From an uncultured Desulfobacteraceae bacterium (GTDB lineage Bacteria > Desulfobacterota > Desulfobacteria > Desulfobacterales > UBA2174): a stretch of 6,137 nt of DNA. A program made the position numbers and the translations under genes. The stretch's first letter is position 1, and each line of letters opens with the position of its first letter. Location: contig CALJLV010000109.1 in the NCBI GenBank assembly GCA_937982505.1, forward strand, positions 1 through 6,137, read 5' to 3'. Positions 1 through 4,900 of the stretch are shown one piece after another. The notes under the pieces are model-generated. The model made no database searches. It was not told the origin of the DNA and was given only the letters and a program-made list of their open reading frames with translations.

Positions 1-21
1 CGGGAACCAAGCACAGGGTCC

Positions 22-150
22 TTGAACCTTGAACGCCGCGCAGCGGCTTTGAACTTTGAACGCGCCACAGGCGCCTTGAACACCCCATTAACAGGATCAA
101 CAGGAAAATTTTGAACCTGGAACCTGGAGTGCGCCGCAGGCGCTTTGAAC
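22..150. repeat. TTGAAC repeat field with 13-nt mini stem-loops
   Basis: TTGAAC or close variants recur at 22, 29, 49, 56, 76, 111 and 145, in places with a 7-nt period (TTGAACC, then TGGAACC). Three 13-nt perfect stem-loops with 5-bp stems and 3-nt loops sit among them: GCCGC-GCA-GCGGC at 35-47, GCGCC-ACA-GGCGC at 62-74 and GCGCC-GCA-GGCGC at 131-143. The first two follow a TTGAAC directly and are followed, one base later, by another. No coding frame is supported in 1-241. The same architecture returns at 5034-5077. The function is unknown; it resembles short tandemly repeated intergenic DNA rather than a regulatory site of one gene. Confidence 0.8.
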
Positions 151-180
151 GCCGCCCATCAGGCTTCGGGCCTTTGATTC

Positions 181-223
181 TTGACAAGGCAGGAAAAGAT
201 TTGTACGGTTTCAAGACGTACAA
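181..223 (+). promoter_or_regulatory. Promoter and operator palindrome of the TacA/TacT-like pair
   Basis: A perfect -35 box TTGACA (181-186) lies 17 bases before a weaker -10, TACGGT (204-209). A perfect inverted repeat, TTGTACG (201-207) and CGTACAA (217-223) with a 9-base spacer, overlaps the -10 and the expected transcription start. Ribbon-helix-helix antitoxins of the DUF1778 family repress their own operon through such palindromes, so this is the likely autoregulatory operator. The ribosome site GGAG (231-234), 7 bases before the ATG at 242, fits the downstream start. Confidence 0.7.
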
Positions 224-241
224 CCGCAAAGGAGCCTGAAC

Positions 242-520
242 ATGCCCCAGATTCTTGTCAAAGACAACAGCCGGGTGTCGCTGAGAATTCCGGCCAAGGA
301 TAAAGCGCTGTTGGTGCGTGCGGTGGCCCTGCAGCAGACGAGTTTGACCGAATTTGTCCTCCGGCATGCGGTGGAGGCGGCCCGAACGCTGATCGATCAA
401 GCCGAGAGAGTCTCCCTCAGCGAACGGGACAGCCTCCGGGTCCTCGAACTGTTGGAATCCCCCCCGAAGCCGAATGAGAAGCTAATGAAGGCGGCCCGTG
501 GCCTCCCCGAGGCGCCGTGA
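242..520 (+). CDS. TacA-like DUF1778 ribbon-helix-helix antitoxin
   Basis: A 92-residue protein of the DUF1778 family, whose members (TacA, AtaR, KacA types) neutralise a GNAT acetyltransferase toxin and bind the operon's own promoter. The N-terminal strand and helices (residues about 10-48, around SRVSLRIPAKDKALLVRA and LTEFVLRHAVEAAR) match the ribbon-helix-helix DNA-binding fold. The remainder (about 49-92), with ERVSLSERD and a proline-rich PPKPNEKL stretch, matches the usual toxin-wrapping tail. The length is normal for the family. The ATG has a good ribosome site, GGAG 7 bases upstream, behind a TTGACA promoter with an overlapping palindrome. The stop TGA overlaps the GTG start of the toxin (GTGA), so the two are translationally coupled. 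The family assignment is firm; the specific name is by similarity only. Confidence 0.88.
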   Translation: MPQILVKDNSRVSLRIPAKDKALLVRAVALQQTSLTEFVLRHAVEAARTLIDQAERVSLSERDSLRVLELLESPPKPNEKLMKAARGLPEAP

Positions 521-1227
521 CCCTGCCTGCCTGGCATGAAGAACCGATTTCGGCAACCCATGACCGCAACACCTTTGACTGCGGCGATGCGGTCCTGAAT
601 ACGTTTTTGCGCCATCATGCGCGCCAGAGCCATGAGCGCGGCGGGGCAAAAACGTTTCTGGCCATCGTCGACGATGATCGCAAACCAATTCTCGGTTTCT
701 ACAGCCTTGCACCGGCATCCGTGGTTTATGAAAGTGCGCCGGTTTTGATCAAGAGAGGCTTGGCGCGTCATGATGTCCCCGTATTCAGACTGGCAAGGCT
801 GGGCGTGGACCGCACGGTTCAAGGATGCGGCCTTGGTGGGCAACTGCTGATGGCGGCAGGTCGCCGATGCCTCCGGGTGGCGACCGAGGTCGGCGGGGTG
901 GCGCTGCTCATCGACGCCAAAAACGAGCGCATTGCTCAATGGTACGGGAGCTTCGGTGCTCTCCAGCTCCTTGACCGACCGCTTTCATTGCTCTTGCCCC
1001 TGAAGACCATCCATGACGCACTATCCAAAGCAGGGAAAGACTGGGGGCGGAGGTCGGAGGTCGGAAACTGCCTGAAGACGGAGGACAGACGACAGAGGGC
1101 GGAAGTCGGGGGTCGGAAGTCGGAGGTCGGAGGTCGGAGGTCAGAGGTCGGAGGTCGGAGGGCGGGAAGGAAGGGCTGTGGTGTTATTCAAACAACTCCG
1201 AATGGGCGCCAAGCCGGGCAAGCCTGA
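517..1227 (+). CDS. TacT-like GNAT acetyltransferase toxin with repeat-derived C-terminal extension
   Basis: GNAT toxins of this family acetylate the amino group of charged aminoacyl-tRNA and stop translation. Residues 1-172 are the whole usual family length: the acetyl-CoA loop QGCGLGGQ at 102-109, the strand VALLIDAKN at 128-136, and the WYGSFGA motif at 142-148, whose Tyr143 matches the catalytic tyrosine of TacT. The GTG start at 517 overlaps the antitoxin stop by four bases; no better start exists. After about residue 174 (base 1038) the frame has no stop and runs through a CGGAGGT heptamer array, giving SEVGGRR repeats and 236 residues in all. The end overlaps the convergent toxin gene at 1184-1453. 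I infer that the native stop was lost or replaced by the repeat; the core looks intact. Whether the tail is tolerated is unknown. Confidence 0.85.
   Translation: MTLPAWHEEPISATHDRNTFDCGDAVLNTFLRHHARQSHERGGAKTFLAIVDDDRKPILGFYSLAPASVVYESAPVLIKRGLARHDVPVFRLARLGVDRTVQGCGLGGQLLMAAGRRCLRVATEVGGVALLIDAKNERIAQWYGSFGALQLLDRPLSLLLPLKTIHDALSKAGKDWGRRSEVGNCLKTEDRRQRAEVGGRKSEVGGRRSEVGGRRAGRKGCGVIQTTPNGRQAGQA
1048..1162. repeat. CGGAGGT heptanucleotide tandem array
   Basis: Units of CGGAGGT with single-base variants run uninterrupted from 1100 to 1162 (nine units, for example CGGAAGT, CGGGGGT, CAGAGGT). A shorter block of two full units and a partial one starts at 1048. The period of 7 is not divisible by 3, so 21 bases encode one heptapeptide (RRSEVGG) in every frame. 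Gain or loss of one unit would move the downstream frame and the stop of the toxin frame that runs through it. Confidence 0.9.
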
Positions 1228-1453
1228 GTTCGAAGTCGGAGATCGTGTAAATCAATAGCCAGTCCGGTTCAATGTGGCATTCGCGGAAATCCCGCCATTC
1301 TCCTTTGAGCTTGTGATCTTTGAATTCAGGAGGTAACGGCTCAGGGATGGCCAAAGTCTGAATGACGGATTTAAGTTTTTCAAGGTCGCGGCCTTGGCGT
1401 GCGGCCCGTTTCAGATCTCGTTTGAACTTGGCGGTGGTTCGAATCGGTAGCAT
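1184..1453 (-). CDS. YafQ-like RelE-superfamily mRNA interferase toxin
   Basis: An 89-residue type II toxin of the YafQ branch, which cuts mRNA on the ribosome. The residues important in E. coli YafQ (His50, His63, Asp67, Trp68, Arg83, His87, Phe91) all have matches at a constant offset of three: His47, His60, Asp64, Trp65, Arg80, His84 and Phe88, within KDHKLKGEW, HIEPDWLLIY and RLGAHSELF. The fold therefore looks complete and potentially active. I chose the ATG at 1453 because it overlaps the antitoxin stop as TGATG and gives the usual MLPIRTTAKFKRDLK N-terminus; a start at 1465 would add four residues. It is the second gene of an antitoxin-toxin operon on the minus strand and converges on the GNAT toxin frame. 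Confidence 0.9.
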   Translation of the reverse strand: MLPIRTTAKFKRDLKRAARQGRDLEKLKSVIQTLAIPEPLPPEFKDHKLKGEWRDFRECHIEPDWLLIYTISDFELRLARLGAHSELFE

Positions 1454-1686
1454 CAAAGCCCGCAATCTTCAAACAGCGATGTCACATCGTCGTATCTCTT
1501 CCCTTTACCATCGCGGGCATCTTGCATGGCTTGCACGGTCTCCTGATTTGGGATGCGCACATCAAAGGGGAGCCCTTTATGAGCGACGATCTGACGGTAG
1601 AACAATTCGTGCGCGGTGGAAACGGGAATTCCGAGCTCCTTCAGAATCGATTTGGCTTTTTCTTTAGTGGCTTGTCGTGGCTGCAT
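1453..1686 (-). CDS. DinJ/RelB-family antitoxin (short N-terminus)
   Basis: A 77-residue partner of the YafQ-like toxin. The helix ATKEKAKSILKELGI (about 6-20), LFYRQIVAHKGLPFDVRIPN (28-47) and the acidic tail ending in LFEDCGL are typical of RelB/DinJ antitoxins, which bind the toxin with their C-terminal half and DNA with an N-terminal ribbon-helix-helix. The ATG at 1686 has a purine-rich AGGGGG site about four bases away and an in-frame stop at 1704-1702, so no longer in-frame start exists. Compared with E. coli DinJ (86 residues), about eight to ten N-terminal residues, the DNA-binding strand, are missing or degenerate. Another frame just upstream (ATG at 1714) could have supplied them before an indel in the G5A5 run; that is speculative. 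The operator-like palindrome suggests repression still occurs or once did. Confidence 0.85.
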   Translation of the reverse strand: MQPRQATKEKAKSILKELGIPVSTAHELFYRQIVAHKGLPFDVRIPNQETVQAMQDARDGKGKRYDDVTSLFEDCGL

Positions 1687-1733
1687 TTTTCCCCCTGAAT
1701 GTCAAGCGAGTCATTATCGCAAGTCTGAACCTG

Positions 1734-1761
1734 ATTATACTGCCATTGGATGGCAGGTCAA
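1734..1761 (-). promoter_or_regulatory. Promoter with embedded palindromic operator for the DinJ/YafQ pair
   Basis: On the minus strand a -35 box TTGACC (1761-1756) is followed after 16 bases by a consensus -10 box TATAAT (1739-1734). The spacer is almost exactly a perfect inverted repeat, CTGCCAT-TGG-ATGGCAG as read on the plus strand (1740-1756). A bound antitoxin or antitoxin-toxin complex there would block RNA polymerase. The antitoxin start lies about 40 bases downstream of the expected transcription start. Confidence 0.75.
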
Positions 1762-1769
1762 GCGTAGAA

Positions 1770-1867
1770 CGTTTTGGGGTCTGACCGTGTCAACTAATTG
1801 AAAAGAGAATTAGTATTTTTAAGCAATTATACAGGGCTTATACTGGACTTTTCAAGGCAAAAAACAG
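1770..1867 (+). repeat. 100-bp direct repeat, copy A
   Basis: Begins with CGTTTTGGGGTC and ends with GGACTTTTCAAGGCAAAAAACAG. The two ends are nearly identical to copy B, while the middle is looser and 5 bases shorter. Copy A carries a 7-bp stem, ACTAATT (1793-1799) and AATTAGT (1808-1814), that copy B does not keep. Origin unknown. Confidence 0.75.
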
Positions 1868-1918
1868 AATTTTTACAGAAGATAACGAAGAAAACGAAGG
1901 CTTCAAAAAGAAATAAAT

Positions 1919-2060
1919 CACCACAGAGACACAGAGGACACAGAGGAAAACAAGTTGGGTTGGCCTTCGGCCAAAAATAAATGGCAGTCCTCTGTGATCT
2001 CTGTGCCTCGAACGAGCGGTAGCGAGTGGGGGGGGGGGAACTGAATTCACCACAGAGGCA
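1919..2060. repeat. CACAGAG repeat block forming a long imperfect inverted repeat
   Basis: Direct CACAGAG words at 1922, 1930 and 1939 face their reverse complement at 1988-2008 (CCTCTGTGATCTCTGTG), giving a stem of about 20 bp with a few mismatches around a loop that itself holds TTGGCC-TTC-GGCCAA (1960-1974). A further direct copy, TTCACCACAGAGGCA, sits at 2046-2060 after an 11-G run. Such words are common intergenic repeats in environmental deltaproteobacteria (general knowledge). No coding potential is supported. Confidence 0.7.
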
Positions 2061-2066
2061 CGCAGG

Positions 2067-2169
2067 CGTTTTGGGGTCGCGCCGTGACAACTTGTTGAAA
2101 AGGAAAGAGAATTAATGTTTTCAGGCAAGAAAAGCACGCCTATATCGGACTTTTCAAGGCAAAAAACAG
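2067..2169 (+). repeat. 100-bp direct repeat, copy B
   Basis: Starts 297 bases after copy A in the same orientation, with the same left word CGTTTTGGGGTC and the same right 20 bases ending at AAAAAACAG. The interior shares GAAAA, GAGAATTA and CTTAT/CCTAT-like positions but has diverged. The right-end word TTTTCAAGGCA recurs three more times downstream, once inverted. Confidence 0.75.
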
Positions 2170-2328
2170 GATGATAGGCGGCGGCTCGCTGTCATTGGTC
2201 ATTGCCCGTCTGGCGGGAACATTTTCAAGGCAGAGGACGGCGGCGTTGAAATGTGGGGCGGTGTGGCTGAAAACGGCTGGAGGAGGGTGGTTGGAGGCTG
2301 GGGGGAAAAAGTGGTGGACGCTTCCTTG

Positions 2329-2365
2329 CCTTGAAAATTCTGTTGCCATGACAGAATTTTCAAGG
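2329..2365. repeat. Perfect 15-bp stem-loop just upstream of the ATPase remnant
   Basis: CCTTGAAAATTCTGT (2329-2343) and ACAGAATTTTCAAGG (2351-2365) are exact reverse complements around a 7-base loop. The stem contains the word TTTTCAAGG found at the right end of the two direct repeats and at 2222. It ends 12 bases before the ATG of the ATPase remnant at 2378. There is no T-run on either side, so it is not a typical terminator. Confidence 0.85.
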
Positions 2366-2377
2366 TAATGAACAATC

Positions 2378-3219
2378 ATGATACCCAGAACAATACAGGT
2401 CAATATTTTGCGTGAGGCATTGTCGGTTTATCCGGAAGAATTAAATATCACAGGTTAAGCGGCCTGGGCCTGGATGAGATTTTACCCGAGCAATCCCAGC
2501 AACTTTGGACAAGAGGCGGTTTCCCCTCGTCGTTTCTTGCCGGCACGGACAAGACCAGCCTGGAATGGCGGAAAGCATTTATTTCGACTTTTCTAGAAAG
2601 AGACTTGCCCCAGTTGGGAATCACCGTGAGCGCCGCTAGAATGCGCCGGTTCTGGAACATGTTGGCTCATTACCACGGTCAGATTTGGAACGCATCAGAG
2701 TTTGCCCGGTCTTTTGGCGTGGCAGATACCACAGTCAGGCAATATCTGGATCGGCTTACAGACGCGCTGGTGGTCAGACAGATTCAGCCCTGGCACGAAA
2801 ATATATCCAAGCGCCAGGTTAAATCGCCTAAAGTCTATATTTGTGATAGCGGATTGGTTCATGCATTGCTTAATTTGTCTTCGCTTGCCGATATTGAAGG
2901 CCATCCTAAATCCGGTGCCACATGGGAAGGTTTCATTATTGAACAGTTAATCAGATTGATGGAAGCAGATGAATCCGAGTGCTTTCACTGGGCGACTCAT
3001 GCGGGAGCGGAGTTGGACTTTTTGCATGTGAGAGGTTTGACGAAAACAGGCTTTGAAATAAAAAGAACGGTTGCCCCAAAGGTGACAAAATCCATGCGGA
3101 TTGCGTTAGAGGATCTCGGTTTGAATCGGTTGTATGTTATTCATGCCGGCGATCATTCCTATCCGATGGCTGAAAAGATACAAGCTGTTTCTTGCTCGGA
3201 AATACATAAGGTGCCATAG
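2378..3219 (+). pseudogene. AAA+/DUF4143 ATPase with out-of-frame internal deletion
   Basis: The 5' end is present: ATG at 2378 opens MIPRTIQVNILREALSVYP, the usual start of this family, and then meets a TAA at 2456. The rest lies in another frame, open from 2416: SGRIKYHRLSGLGLDEI (about 2430 on), LWTRGGFPSSFLAG, FLERDLPQLG, then the DUF4143 C-terminal domain with KSPKVYICDSGLVHAL, AELDFLHVRG and GFEIKRT (a PD-(D/E)XK-like core). Roughly 100 residues that should hold the Walker A and B motifs are absent, judged from family length. The two parts meet around GTTTATCCGG (2425-2434), which could serve both sides, so deletion at a short homology is likely. An internal ATG at 2605 leaves 204 residues, but without ATPase motifs. 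The last codons and the stop lie in a downstream repeat. Confidence 0.8.
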
Positions 3220-3300
3220 CGAGGGATCTTTCGGCCCTTGCCGCCCTCTCCCGCCTGTATTTCTGACTGCGGATTCCTCGCTGCGCTCGGAATGACACGG
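3212..3300 (-). repeat. Intergenic repeat of the ATTCCGAGCGCAGCGAGGAATC type
   Basis: On the minus strand the block reads from TGTCATTCCGAGCGCAGC at its start to AAGATCCCTCGCTATGGCA at its end, a widespread intergenic repeat in environmental genomes (general knowledge). Its artefactual translation contains CHSERSEESA. Within it, GATTCCTCGCTGCGCTCGGAATG forms a partial stem (ATTCC at 3273-3277 and GGAAT at 3289-3293). It supplies the TAG stop of the upstream ATPase remnant and abuts the start-less PIN fragment. Confidence 0.75.
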
Positions 3301-3301
3301 G

Positions 3302-3448
3302 ATCGACACCAACGCGCTGATTTCTTTCGTCACGGACCGCAACCCTGAGCCGCAGCGGATTGTTGCGACCCTGCTCGAAGCGGCGGCGCATATGAAAGCG
3401 GTCATCTTGTGCCACCAGAACGGGTTGACTGAATTCATTTTTGGATAA
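3302..3448 (+). pseudogene. N-terminal fragment of a PIN-domain (VapC-type) protein
   Basis: The frame reads IDTNALISFVTDRNPEPQRI, then VATLLEAAAHMKAVILCHQNGLTEFIFG and a stop at 3446-3448. PIN-domain ribonucleases begin with a strand ending in a metal-binding Asp (here the D of IDTNALIS) and carry a second acidic residue in a motif like NVLTEF (here NGLTEF). Both are present, with the right spacing for the family. The start codon is missing: the repeat ending at 3300 lies directly before the fragment, with an in-frame TGA at 3293-3295. The C-terminal half with the remaining acidic residues is absent; a weak continuation after a frameshift (FLDKKIRT) cannot be followed. I see no antitoxin beside it. 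It is too short to be active. Confidence 0.6.
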
Positions 3449-3487
3449 AAAGATTCGGACTTGCCTGGCGAAGCCCAACGCGGCCGG

Positions 3488-4768
3488 CTACCCCATCAGC
3501 AACCATTTCCATAACGGAAGGATGATGATTCTTTTACCATCGCGGGAGAGGTTTTCCTCAAGATCCCGATTTAACACGTAGCCCTGAGGAGAGTCGAAAA
3601 AATTCAAGGCTTCAGCAATCCCCTTGAGCTCCCTGTGGCGCGTTTGTGGGTCGCTGATGTCGTAGCAGACATTGACGATGAATTTTTCGCTTACGGTTTT
3701 GCAATAAAAATCCACCTCTTGTTTTTGCAAAAAGTAATAGACCTCACTTGACTTTCGTCTCAGGTGCAAAAAAGCGGCATTTTCGTAAAGCCTGCCGTAG
3801 TCGGGTGACAGGGAAGCATCGAAAATCGATTTGAAACCGTTGTCGATGGCGTAGATTTTTTTCGGGTTGCGCTGTTCTTCGCGAACCGAGTTTCTGAAGA
3901 CCGGAATACTGAATACCGCAAAGGCATCCGACAGGTAGGAAAAATATTCAAAAAGCGTATCCTTGGAAAGCTTGAATCCCTGGGATTTGTAATCGTTATA
4001 CAGCTTGGTCATGCTGACGGCGGTGGCCAGGTTCGAAAAGCAGTATTTGACAAGATGCTTCATCAAGGCGAGGTTCTGGATACGATGGCGTTCGACAATG
4101 TCCTTGTAAATGATCAGGTTGGCATAATCGGCCAGGATTTTTGCTCGGATTTCCGCCAGGACATCGATGGTTTCGGCAAATCCCCCGTGATGGAGGTAAG
4201 CCTCGAAGGCGTTGGCGATGTAGCTCAAAGAGCTGGACGAGTGAAGATTGATCTGGATGCCCTTGAAAGAGAGGTATTCGGAAAAGGAGAAGGGGAAGAT
4301 TTCGTAGGTGATGGTTCTGCCGCGAAGGGCGGTGGCCAGTTCGGCGCTCAGGAGTCTGGATGAAGAACCGGTAATGAAAATCCGGGCGTCAAGGGTGTCG
4401 TAAAGCCTGCGGACAAACAGCTCCCAGTTTTCCACCTGCTGGATTTCGTCGAAGAACAGATAGATGCGTTCCTCGCGCTTTTGAGGGTGCAGCTCATAGT
4501 AGGCCTCCAGGATGGCATCGAGATGAGAGAGCCGGAGTGGATATAGACGGTCATCTTCGAAGTTGATGTACAAAATATTGGTTGGATCGTTGCTTTTTCT
4601 AATTTTTTCTATGAGTTGAAAAAGAATTGAGGTCTTGCCGCAGCGGCGCACGCCGACCAGGGAAACGATTTTGGCGCTATCCACAGGGATCTGGATTTCC
4701 CGGGGGACGGTCCGGGGCAGCTTTCTTTCCTGGAAATCGGTGATGATTTTTTTGAAGGTCTCTCTCAT
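3488..4768 (-). CDS. AAA+ ATPase with C-terminal DUF4143 domain
   Basis: A 426-residue intact member of the AAA_14/DUF4143 family, cytosolic ATPases of poorly known role that are common near toxin-antitoxin and mobile genes. From the ATG at 4768: Walker A GVRRCGKTS (39-47), Walker B IYLFFDEIQ (102-110, Asp107-Glu108), a sensor-like FITGSSS (131-137), LRGR (148-151), then HHGGFAE (193-199) and YKDIVERH (221-228). The DUF4143 part follows with KKIYAIDNGF (303-312) and EVDFYC (351-356). The position where active PD-(D/E)XK nucleases have E-x-K reads VNVCYD (365-370), so nuclease activity is doubtful. The frame could open at a TTG at 4963, but those 65 residues are translated repeat. The ATG at 4768 has AAAAAGGG about 9 bases upstream and a promoter before it. 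It is not a copy of the broken ATPase at 2378-3219; the motifs differ. Confidence 0.88.
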   Translation of the reverse strand: MRETFKKIITDFQERKLPRTVPREIQIPVDSAKIVSLVGVRRCGKTSILFQLIEKIRKSNDPTNILYINFEDDRLYPLRLSHLDAILEAYYELHPQKREERIYLFFDEIQQVENWELFVRRLYDTLDARIFITGSSSRLLSAELATALRGRTITYEIFPFSFSEYLSFKGIQINLHSSSSLSYIANAFEAYLHHGGFAETIDVLAEIRAKILADYANLIIYKDIVERHRIQNLALMKHLVKYCFSNLATAVSMTKLYNDYKSQGFKLSKDTLFEYFSYLSDAFAVFSIPVFRNSVREEQRNPKKIYAIDNGFKSIFDASLSPDYGRLYENAAFLHLRRKSSEVYYFLQKQEVDFYCKTVSEKFIVNVCYDISDPQTRHRELKGIAEALNFFDSPQGYVLNRDLEENLSRDGKRIIILPLWKWLLMG

Positions 4769-4795
4769 GCCGTTATGCCCTTTTTCATAGGGATG

Positions 4796-4824
4796 AATAT
4801 AGTCCGTTATGACCTTTTCGTCAA
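4796..4824 (-). promoter_or_regulatory. Promoter of the intact ATPase gene
   Basis: On the minus strand TTGACG (4824-4819) and TATATT (4801-4796) are separated by 17 bases. The expected start of transcription is near 4789, about 20 bases before the ATG at 4768. This rules against the longer frame as the real N-terminus. Confidence 0.65.
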
Positions 4825-4846
4825 GGATGAAGTAGGGGCGGGAAGG

Positions 4847-4864
4847 GGAGGCGCCGGCGCCTCC
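4847..4864. repeat. 18-bp perfect GC palindrome
   Basis: GGAGGCGCCGGCGCCTCC is exactly self-complementary and lies 23 bases upstream of the -35 box of the ATPase promoter. On the plus strand it is followed by GCTTTTTG, which looks terminator-like, but no plus-strand gene ends here. It may be an operator or part of a repeat. Confidence 0.6.
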
Positions 4865-4900
4865 GCTTTTTGAACGGCAACAGATTTTTCCGAGACAAAC

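Larger units (their letters stand above)
1687..2377. other. Gene-free, repeat-rich interval
   Basis: No frame in this 690-base stretch resembles a protein. It holds the antitoxin promoter, two 100-bp direct repeats (1770-1867 and 2067-2169), a CACAGAG inverted-repeat block (1919-2060), a run of 11 G (2028-2038), a GTCATTG heptamer doublet (2191-2204), a G-rich stretch (about 2234-2315) and a perfect hairpin (2329-2365). A short perfect stem-loop, TTGGCC-TTC-GGCCAA, lies at 1960-1974. I see no transposase remnant. Confidence 0.7.

Noticed and set aside
397..939. Minus-strand frame of 180 codons over the TacA/TacT-like genes
   Set aside because: It is antisense to two well-supported genes and has no recognisable motif.
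1048..1162. Possible CRISPR array
   Set aside because: The units are 7 bases with no spacers, and no cas gene is present; it is a simple tandem repeat.
2329..2365. Rho-independent terminator
   Set aside because: The stem is perfect but AT-rich, without a following T-run on either strand, and no gene ends just upstream.
1827..2403. Several short minus-strand frames in the repeat interval, ending in FFALKSP
   Set aside because: They are translations of the CACAGAG block and the 100-bp repeats. The shared peptide end reflects the shared DNA repeat.
2605..3219. A separate intact gene from the ATG at 2605
   Set aside because: The same frame carries conserved ATPase-family sequence upstream (RGGFP, ERDLPQLG), so 2605 is an internal Met of a truncated gene.
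3106..3478. Two minus-strand frames of about 110 codons containing CHSERSEES- or FRAQRGIRS-like peptides
   Set aside because: These are known artefact translations of the ATTCCGAGCGCAGCGAGGAATC repeat.
4055..4363. Plus-strand frame of 102 codons inside the ATPase gene
   Set aside because: It is antisense to the Walker B to DUF4143 region, whose protein signal is clear.
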